Assembly (NCBI GenBank): GCA_002869465.1
Contig: PKSW01000345.1
Span: forward strand, 1 to 12,498
Length of the DNA: 12,498 nt
Direction: 5' to 3'
Origin: Marinilabiliales bacterium
GTDB taxonomy: Bacteria; Bacteroidota; Bacteroidia; Bacteroidales; F082
Of this stretch, positions 7,417 through 12,498 are shown piece after piece. Under the pieces are notes generated by a model. It saw nothing but the letters and a program-made list of their open reading frames with translations, did not search any database and had not been told where the DNA came from. Position 1 is the first letter of the stretch; each line of letters starts with the position of its first letter. A program made the translations under genes and the position numbers.

Positions 7417-8085
7417 ATGAGCATTGAAAAGAAGAAACTACTAAGTTCTGTTTATATCCCATTCATTTTGCTGTTCATTATGTGGATAGTGAAAATAGTG
7501 GAATTAGCATTTGATATACGTTTATCCTGGTTGGGTGTGCACCCGATGCATTTGGATGGCCTCCCCGGCATCATACTTTCTCCTTTTCTGCATGGCGACA
7601 TGCATCACCTGATGGCGAATTCTGTTTCCTTTTTGGTGTTGGCAGTGGCGCTTTTCTATTTTTACAGGCAGATTTCCCTGAGAGTGCTTATCGGAATATG
7701 GTTGCTATCGGGGATGTTTATATGGCTGAGCGGGCATGAAGACTCGTATCATATTGGTGCCAGTAGTTTAATATACGGACTGGCAGCATTCCTGTTTGCG
7801 AGTGGTGCCATACGGCGCGATACACGATTGGCTGCCCTGGCGCTTGTCGTTGCGTTTTTATATGGTAGTATCGTTTGGGGTGTTTTTCCTGATTTCTTCC
7901 CAAAGGAGAATATTTCATGGGAAGGACATTTGGGAGGTTTTTTATCAGGTGCCATTCTGGCTTTCTATTATAAAAACTCCGGACCAAAAAGAAAAAAGTA
8001 TTCATGGGAATATGAAGAGGAAGAATACCTGGAAGAAGATGAAAACGCCTATTGGAAAATCAAAAACCAGGACTCTACTTCCTAA
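7417..8085 (+). CDS. Rhomboid family intramembrane serine protease
   Basis: A 222-residue protein with six predicted membrane segments (about 12-32, 57-81, 87-104, 112-130, 137-157, 168-185). Rhomboids cleave membrane-protein segments inside the bilayer with a Ser-His dyad. Here the oxyanion/support motif HxxxxHxxxN is present as His59, His64 and Asn68, the nucleophile is Ser116 in HIGASSLIYG, and the base is His171 in WEGHLGGFLSG, so the enzyme should be active. The hydrophobic core is followed by a 37-residue polar tail with a basic patch (GPKRKK) and then a strongly acidic, Tyr/Trp-containing run (EYEEEEYLEEDE), which is not needed for catalysis. ATG 7417 is preferred over the GTG at 7387, which would add ten residues before the conserved N-terminus. 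It overlaps the convergent acyltransferase gene by 4 bases. Substrate unknown. Confidence 0.9.
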   Translation: MSIEKKKLLSSVYIPFILLFIMWIVKIVELAFDIRLSWLGVHPMHLDGLPGIILSPFLHGDMHHLMANSVSFLVLAVALFYFYRQISLRVLIGIWLLSGMFIWLSGHEDSYHIGASSLIYGLAAFLFASGAIRRDTRLAALALVVAFLYGSIVWGVFPDFFPKENISWEGHLGGFLSGAILAFYYKNSGPKRKKYSWEYEEEEYLEEDENAYWKIKNQDSTS

Positions 8086-8639
8086 TCAAAATTTTCAAGA
8101 TTGTACCAGCCTTTATTTTTACCGGTAAATCCACGAAGATATCCTTCAATTTCTTTCATGTCTTTGTCAAAATCTCCGCTAGGATAAACATGCGGACCAA
8201 TACCGCCGATTTTTTTTGGGTAATCAATAAACCCAACAAGAATGGGAACCTTGGCTTTTAATGCGATATAATAAAACCCCTTTTTCCAGTTGTCAACACG
8301 GGTGCGCGTGCCTTCAGGAGTTACAACCAAAAATAGTGATTCGCTTTTGTCAAATTTTTCAGCAACCTGATCTACCAATTTTGTGCTTTTTTGCCGATCA
8401 ACCGGAATACCACCCACTGCTTTTATAAGAAAACCATACCATGTATCTATTGCTTCTTTTTTAACCAGTAAGTTTATTTTAACACCATAATGCCAGAAAG
8501 CAATTCTGCCGATCACGAAATCCATCATGCTGGTATGAGGCGCTTGCAAAACAATGGCCTTTTTCAGGTTCGGAGGAACCTCACTCATGATGGTCCATCC
8601 CATTAATTTTAAAACAAGTGATGAAAGCTTTTGTAACAT
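8082..8639 (-). CDS. Short PlsC-type 1-acylglycerol-3-phosphate acyltransferase family protein
   Basis: A 185-residue acyltransferase of the LPLAT/PlsC family, which transfers acyl groups to lysophosphatidic acid or related lipid acceptors at the inner membrane. Visible blocks are the catalytic HX4D motif (His35-TSMM-Asp40 in APHTSMMDF), the acceptor-binding block GGIPVDRQKS (Asp81, Arg82), the EGTR motif (Glu109-Arg112 in TPEGTRTRV), and the hydrophobic VPILVGFIDY. It is shorter than typical PlsC (about 240 residues) and lacks a clear N-terminal membrane helix. This matches a compact subfamily common in Bacteroidota, so the acceptor could be a non-phospholipid such as an aminolipid. The start is taken at ATG 8637-8639, where homologue-like MLQKLSSLVLKLMGW begins. 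A TTG at 8658-8660 would add seven residues including HHH. It lies 23 bases after the DUF5655 gene and is likely co-transcribed with it. Confidence 0.85.
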   Translation of the reverse strand: MLQKLSSLVLKLMGWTIMSEVPPNLKKAIVLQAPHTSMMDFVIGRIAFWHYGVKINLLVKKEAIDTWYGFLIKAVGGIPVDRQKSTKLVDQVAEKFDKSESLFLVVTPEGTRTRVDNWKKGFYYIALKAKVPILVGFIDYPKKIGGIGPHVYPSGDFDKDMKEIEGYLRGFTGKNKGWYNLENFD

Positions 8640-8662
8640 ATGATGATGTTTAGAGGGCAAAT

Positions 8663-9079
8663 TTATACATTCTCTGAAATAAGTTCATAAGCTTTTTTAA
8701 TCCATCCAATGAGTTGATCATCAATATCCCGGGGTTCCTGTATCCTGATAAAATGAGCAAACCTCGTTTTAGATATTCTTACAATTTTGTGGATAGGAAA
8801 CTCATTGGCTTCATAATCCAGTGCAAATTCCAGGTCGATCCATCTTTTTTTGGGCTTAATGGCTAGAAATGTACTTTCTGAAGTAAACATAATCGCATTA
8901 ACGACCGGACTGACCTGGAAAACAATGATGGATTTTAATCGGTTTTCCAGCGCATCATAAGTGGCACGCACCTGCGGTTCTTTTTTTAGAAAATGCGCAT
9001 CCAGGCTTTTATTTACGCAGCTATGGGATTGATTTTTCTTTTTAAAAGTACGCTTACATTCCGGGCAGGTCCAGGACAT
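8663..9079 (-). CDS. DUF5655 domain protein with N-terminal zinc ribbon
   Basis: A 138-residue cytoplasmic protein. The N-terminus MSWTCPECKRTF...SHSC carries a probable zinc-binding set: Cys5, Cys8, His19, Cys21. The rest matches my recollection of DUF5655: an ALENRLKSI helix, VSPVVNAIMF, a STFLAIKPKKRWIDLEF strand pair, FPIHKIVRISKTRFAHFIRI, and a terminal DIDDQLIGWIKKAYE helix. The DUF5655 fold is a small alpha/beta domain related to DUF1801-like proteins, and its function is unknown. Start ATG 9079 fits the conserved zinc ribbon and leaves a leader of only about 15 bases after the TATCTTTG promoter element. It probably forms a two-gene transcript with the PlsC-type gene. No functional link between them is known to me. 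Confidence 0.82.
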   Translation of the reverse strand: MSWTCPECKRTFKKKNQSHSCVNKSLDAHFLKKEPQVRATYDALENRLKSIIVFQVSPVVNAIMFTSESTFLAIKPKKRWIDLEFALDYEANEFPIHKIVRISKTRFAHFIRIQEPRDIDDQLIGWIKKAYELISENV

Positions 9080-9100
9080 ACTTATTAGTTTTTAGTTCAG

Positions 9101-9108
9101 CAAAGATA
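9101..9108 (-). promoter_or_regulatory. Predicted -7 element TATCTTTG for the DUF5655-PlsC pair
   Basis: The minus strand reads TATCTTTG, an exact TAnnTTTG match, 21 bases before the ATG at 9079. The predicted leader is short, about 15 bases. No convincing -33 TTG is found at the usual distance. Confidence 0.45.
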
Positions 9109-9129
9109 AAAGCTTATTTGTTAATTCTC

Positions 9130-9160
9130 TTGACATTAATCAATGATTGTTGTATCTTAC
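9130..9160 (+). promoter_or_regulatory. Predicted promoter TTG-N20-TATCTTAC for the YCF48-repeat gene
   Basis: TTG at 9130-9132 (within TTGACA) is followed after 20 bases by TATCTTAC at 9153-9160, six of the eight positions of the -7 element counting the free ones. The spacing suits the Bacteroidota bipartite promoter. The ATG at 9204 lies 43 bases downstream. Confidence 0.4.
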
Positions 9161-9203
9161 ATGCTTCTTTAAAAATCTGGTATAAACTTAAAAACTCACT
9201 GCT

Positions 9204-11264
9204 ATGAAAACAACTTTAGCTCTTATTTTCTCAATTATTTTTACATCAGGATTTGCCCAATGGGAGTGGCAGAATCCAAAGCCTCAATCGAACCACCTTT
9301 ATGAGATTTTTTTTAATGATGAAAACCACGGATGGGCTATTGGGCGCGCTGGTGTGCTGAGCACCTCAGATGGAGGGCAAAACTGGTCAATATCAGTTTT
9401 TGATACCATTCCTCTGCTTAGGGGTGTTTGGTTTAATAATAATTACGATGGATGGATTGCAGGGGGGCCGGGTAACATATTGCATACAACTGATGGTGGT
9501 GAAACATGGGTAAGTCAATATTCTGGCCCAAGCGGTTGGCTGAGATATATGTATTTCAGCGATAATATCCATGGATGGGTGGTTGGAAGCGCTGCTACCA
9601 TTCTACATACATCCGATGGAATCACATGGTCGTTGCAGGAAAGTGGAGTTGACGTCCCATTGAATGCCTGTCATTTTGTCGATAATTTAACTGGGTGGAT
9701 TATAGGTAACGAAGGTACTATACTGAAAACAATTGATGGTGGAAATACATGGTTGCAGCAAAATAGCGGTACTTCTGAGGGTCTGTGGGATATTTCATTT
9801 GTTGATATGCTGCATGGTTGGGTAGTTGGTTTGAACGGAATCATTTTAACTACATCCGATGGTGGGTCAACATGGAACCCGCAGAGTTCAGGAACAACAG
9901 AACGCCTATATGGTGTGCAGTTTTTAGATGAAAATAATGGTTGGGCTGTGGGAGGGTTGGTAGGAACAGTTCTGCATACCACTGATGGCGGATTGAATTG
10001 GCTGCAACAGGATTGTCCGGCGGATTGGCAATACGGCGGTTTGTTTTTCACTTCCAATGCGGAAGGTTGGGTTGTAGGATACGATGGAGCAATGATTCAA
10101 ACGAGCGATGGGGGCGAAACATGGGAAAGAAGACGAACTGGTACTACTTTGTCATTACACGGTCTTGATTTTAATGATGCAGAAAAAGGCTGGGCTGTGG
10201 GAGAAAACGGCATTGTGCTTTCAACAGCAGATGAAGGTGAAACATGGACTGAACAAAACACTAACTTAAATACCTGGTTAGAAGACGTTGATTTTGTTGA
10301 TCCTTCAATAGGATGGATTGTGGGCGAAGAAGGAAGTATTCTTAAAACATTAGATGGTGGACAAAACTGGGAAATACAATATCAAAATGATAGTTACTGG
10401 TTGTATGGACTGAATTTTACTGGTTCTCTATCAGGATGGACTTGTGGTACTGGCGGCACTATTTTAAATACTATAAATGGTGGGATTGATTGGAATTTGC
10501 AATCAAGTGGCACAGGAGTGAGCTTAAAAGATATTTTTTTCCTAGATCAACAAAAAGGTTATGCAGTTGGTGAATTAGGCATAATATTGAGTACTGATAA
10601 CGGTGGTGTCACATGGGATTTACAGCCAAGTGGTGTAACTGACACACTGGAAAGTGTATATTTTATTGACGAAAATACGGGGTGGGTTGTCGGTAATAAT
10701 GGTGCTGTGCTGCACACTATAAATGGAGGAATAATATGGAATTATGATTCACTCGGAATAGACTATTGGCATAGAGATATCTATTTTGCCAATAAATCTG
10801 TCGGATGGATTACAGGGAATAACTCTTGGATTTTTTATACAGATGATGGGGGCGAAAATTGGATTCAACAGGAAAGACTCTGTGTCAGGCATATATATGC
10901 AATATGTCTTATCGATCAAGACAAGGGATGGGTAGCTGGTGATTTCGGAACGATTTTGCATACAGATAATGGAGGGACGGTTGGATATGATCAGCAATTA
11001 ATACCAAATTCATTATTGGTCAATCTTTATCCCAATCCTTTCTCTAATTCAACAACCTTTACATATCAACTAAAACAACCTGTGAAAGTAATACTTAATA
11101 TATATAACCAGACAGGCAGGCAAGTTTACCAAGTTACAGAAAGCCAACAAAAAGGTAGCCAACAACTTATATGGAATGCGAAAGGTATTGCAGATGGTGT
11201 GTACTATTATAGGTTGCAGGTTGGAGATCACTTATCTAATGGGAAGATGTTGAAGGTGAGATAA
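9204..11264 (+). CDS. Secreted YCF48-like 14-repeat propeller protein with T9SS type A sorting domain
   Basis: A 686-residue exported protein. Signal peptide 1-18 (TSGFA before QWEW). Residues about 20-590 hold fourteen repeats of the form 'F.d...GWavG..G.ilhT.DGG.tW', combining a GW-x-x-G turn with a TSDGG-TW Asp-box. The repeat Trp (Tyr in repeat 11) falls at residues 44, 84, 125, 165, 206, 247, 289, 330, 371, 412, 453, 494, 535 and 576, a spacing of 40-42. Repeat 3 lacks one Gly of the DGG, and repeat 14 loses the final Trp (DNGGTVG). Residues about 605-686 are a T9SS type A domain (LYPNPFSNSTTFTY, IYNQTGRQV, GVYYYRL, final KMLKVR), directing secretion and surface attachment or release. 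YCF48 itself is a photosystem II assembly factor, but nothing here indicates photosynthesis. A ligand-binding or adhesive propeller is more likely. It is monocistronic with its own promoter. Confidence 0.92.
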   Translation: MKTTLALIFSIIFTSGFAQWEWQNPKPQSNHLYEIFFNDENHGWAIGRAGVLSTSDGGQNWSISVFDTIPLLRGVWFNNNYDGWIAGGPGNILHTTDGGETWVSQYSGPSGWLRYMYFSDNIHGWVVGSAATILHTSDGITWSLQESGVDVPLNACHFVDNLTGWIIGNEGTILKTIDGGNTWLQQNSGTSEGLWDISFVDMLHGWVVGLNGIILTTSDGGSTWNPQSSGTTERLYGVQFLDENNGWAVGGLVGTVLHTTDGGLNWLQQDCPADWQYGGLFFTSNAEGWVVGYDGAMIQTSDGGETWERRRTGTTLSLHGLDFNDAEKGWAVGENGIVLSTADEGETWTEQNTNLNTWLEDVDFVDPSIGWIVGEEGSILKTLDGGQNWEIQYQNDSYWLYGLNFTGSLSGWTCGTGGTILNTINGGIDWNLQSSGTGVSLKDIFFLDQQKGYAVGELGIILSTDNGGVTWDLQPSGVTDTLESVYFIDENTGWVVGNNGAVLHTINGGIIWNYDSLGIDYWHRDIYFANKSVGWITGNNSWIFYTDDGGENWIQQERLCVRHIYAICLIDQDKGWVAGDFGTILHTDNGGTVGYDQQLIPNSLLVNLYPNPFSNSTTFTYQLKQPVKVILNIYNQTGRQVYQVTESQQKGSQQLIWNAKGIADGVYYYRLQVGDHLSNGKMLKVR

Positions 11265-11287
11265 ACCTATTTTTAAACTCGCAATTC

Positions 11288-11317
11288 TTGCTTTTTATAG
11301 ATTTCGATATATCTTTA
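11288..11317 (+). promoter_or_regulatory. Predicted promoter TTG-N19-TATCTTTA for the PlsB-like gene
   Basis: TTG at 11288-11290 is followed after 19 bases by TATCTTTA at 11310-11317, one mismatch (final A for G) from TAnnTTTG. The ATG at 11350 lies 32 bases after the element. Both parts and the spacing agree with the Bacteroidota housekeeping promoter. Confidence 0.5.
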
Positions 11318-11349
11318 TCGTTTCGGAATGAATACACTTATCAAAACAA

Positions 11350-12498
11350 ATGATAAAAAACAACTTAAAAGATATATTAAATAAAGCTGCAGAACTCTAC
11401 GATGGGTGCCAGTTTCCTGTAAGTTCAGAACACCTGTCGAAAGCACACTTAAATGAGATAAAGAAAGAAATTAAGGATATTGCAGCAAATAAAAAGAATA
11501 ACATCATTGGGCTGACGAAGTTTCTCAAACCACTTGTTCTTCCAACTGCCAAAAGGATTGTTTTTGAATCACAATTTGATTTTTCAGCCATTGATACGAC
11601 TAAAAATATAGTCGTTTATATGCCCAACCATAAATCACATTTGGATGAGTTTATCATTGGCTATACATTTTTAACTGAACATATGCCCATCCCAATAACG
11701 GCAGCCGGCGAAAACCTGTTCCGGAACAAACCTTCGGTATTTGTGTTAAAAAGGTATGGAGCTTTTAAGATCAGAAGGGATAAATACGCTGAGGATGAAC
11801 ATTACTACAGGCTTTTATCGTCATACCTTGGGGCAAGCATCATGGCCGGTAATCAAATTATGTCGTTCCAGGAAGGCACACGGCCTCGGGATGGAAAAAT
11901 AGGCATGTTCCGAAAAGGAATTATTGGCACCATCGAAGAAATATTCGGCAAACTAATGGAGCAAACAGAATTTGAAGATATCATTTTTGTACCTATTGCC
12001 ATCAACTGGTCAGAAAATCCTGATGAGAAAAAGTTAACGACCGAGCGTAACCATATAGCCGAAGAAACAGACTTGATGAAAAGATTCATTAATCTGAAAA
12101 AGACCCATTCATCAAGAGATATCAGGGGAGTCTATCTTGGATTTGGAAAACCAGTGAGCTATAACCAATTTGTTGCTGAGCACGAACCAGATGAAAATAA
12201 CAGTTACGCCATTGGAATTTGCAACGAGGTCAGGTCAAGAGTAGTTGCTATGTTGCCTATATTTAAAGAGCACCTGGTATATAGCTCCATCCAGTTTTTA
12301 AGTAATTATAATAAAGATGTCAAAATTGAAGATGTTGAACAACTCATTGAAGTAACACAAAAGATCATCATAAAAAATGAAATCAATATCATCGAAACAG
12401 ACAGATTTAGTATAAAAAGCCAGTTGGAGTTAATGGAAAAAAGAGATATTATAAAATACGGTGCTGATAATTTGAGTTTTGAAATATTGAAGCCAAAC
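11350..12498 (+). CDS. PlsB-like glycerol-3-phosphate acyltransferase family protein (3' end outside window)
   Basis: Reading from ATG 11350 the frame stays open for 383 codons to the window edge, so the C-terminus is missing. An in-frame TGA at 11329-11331 makes this ATG the first possible Met. The four GPAT motifs are all present. Motif I is NHKSHLDEF with catalytic His94 and Asp99. Motif II is YGAFKIRR (Gly137-Arg143). Motif III is FQEGTRPRDGKIG (Glu175-Arg178). Motif IV is VPIAINW (Val214-Trp220). The GAF-IRR and RPRDGK forms resemble PlsB/GPAT and DHAPAT rather than PlsC, suggesting acylation of glycerol-3-phosphate or a similar acceptor at the inner membrane. The first 70 residues (MIKNNLKDILNKAAELYDG) are a helical N-terminal region. 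After residue 300 there is a helix-rich extension (VEDVEQLIEVTQKI, QLELMEKRDIIKYG). It is probably the first gene after its own promoter. Confidence 0.85.
   Translation, partial: MIKNNLKDILNKAAELYDGCQFPVSSEHLSKAHLNEIKKEIKDIAANKKNNIIGLTKFLKPLVLPTAKRIVFESQFDFSAIDTTKNIVVYMPNHKSHLDEFIIGYTFLTEHMPIPITAAGENLFRNKPSVFVLKRYGAFKIRRDKYAEDEHYYRLLSSYLGASIMAGNQIMSFQEGTRPRDGKIGMFRKGIIGTIEEIFGKLMEQTEFEDIIFVPIAINWSENPDEKKLTTERNHIAEETDLMKRFINLKKTHSSRDIRGVYLGFGKPVSYNQFVAEHEPDENNSYAIGICNEVRSRVVAMLPIFKEHLVYSSIQFLSNYNKDVKIEDVEQLIEVTQKIIIKNEINIIETDRFSIKSQLELMEKRDIIKYGADNLSFEILKPN

Noticed and set aside
7387..8085. Rhomboid start at GTG 7387
   Set aside because: The extra ten residues come from the repeat-bearing leader. 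The ATG at 7417 gives a normal rhomboid N-terminus.
7718..8128. Overlapping open frames on both strands within the rhomboid gene
   Set aside because: They lie over conserved catalytic motifs of the rhomboid frame and show no recognisable protein features.
9671..10057. 128-codon minus-strand open frame inside the YCF48-repeat gene
   Set aside because: It is antisense to clear repeats; its periodic Pro/Ser-rich composition is the reverse complement of the Asp-box repeats.
9333..10990. Recent DNA-level tandem duplication in the repeat gene
   Set aside because: Repeats agree in protein pattern but are diverged in nucleotides, so they are old duplications rather than an unstable tandem array.
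9204..11264. Annotation as a photosystem II assembly factor
   Set aside because: Repeat similarity to YCF48 is real, but the signal peptide, T9SS tail, 14 repeats and genome context point to a secreted surface protein.
1..12498. CRISPR array, tRNA, rRNA, insertion sequence or phage genes
   Set aside because: No regularly spaced direct repeats in non-coding DNA, no transposase or integrase motifs, and almost no non-coding space for RNA genes.

Overview
This 12.5 kb window is chromosomal-looking DNA from a member of the Bacteroidota, probably a free-living one. The evidence is two TonB-dependent receptors with N-terminal carboxypeptidase-regulatory-like domains, a DUF4249 lipoprotein, a secreted repeat protein with a type IX secretion (T9SS type A) C-terminal tail, and several matches to the Bacteroidota -7 promoter element TAnnTTTG. 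The DNA is moderately AT-rich and densely packed. No gene-free stretch exceeds about 140 bases. I see no rRNA, tRNA, CRISPR array, insertion sequence or integrase.

Layout. Positions 2-661 hold the C-terminal end of a radical SAM protein followed 6 bases later by a small conserved-looking protein of unknown function. Positions 711-3080 encode the first TonB-dependent receptor, with a TTG start and its own likely promoter inside a short inverted repeat. Facing it on the minus strand is a compact three-gene unit, read from 7275 down to 3105: a lipoprotein predicted to be a beta-propeller (DUF6929-like), a second TonB-dependent receptor (also TTG start), and a DUF4249 lipoprotein. The junctions between these genes are 0 and 1 base. 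The unit looks like a co-translated outer-membrane uptake or sensing module of unknown substrate.

A divergent intergenic region with repeated GTGAATTTC sites separates that unit from a rhomboid intramembrane protease (7417-8085, +). The rhomboid gene collides tail to tail, with 4 bases of overlap, with a minus-strand pair: a DUF5655 zinc-ribbon protein and a short PlsC-type acyltransferase. Divergent from that pair is a 686-residue secreted protein (9204-11264, +) built of 14 YCF48-like/Asp-box repeats at a very regular spacing of 40-42 residues, which suggests two seven-bladed propellers, followed by a T9SS sorting domain. The window ends inside a PlsB-like glycerol-3-phosphate acyltransferase family gene (from 11350), truncated only by the window edge.

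Most of the window is ordinary Bacteroidota envelope biology: uptake receptors, lipoproteins, lipid acyltransferases, a membrane protease and a T9SS cargo. The points most worth a second look are the tightly coupled lipoprotein-receptor-lipoprotein operon, including two reading frames separated by a single in-frame TAA, and the 2 x 7 repeat architecture of the T9SS cargo. I did not find a defence system or a clearly novel mobile system.
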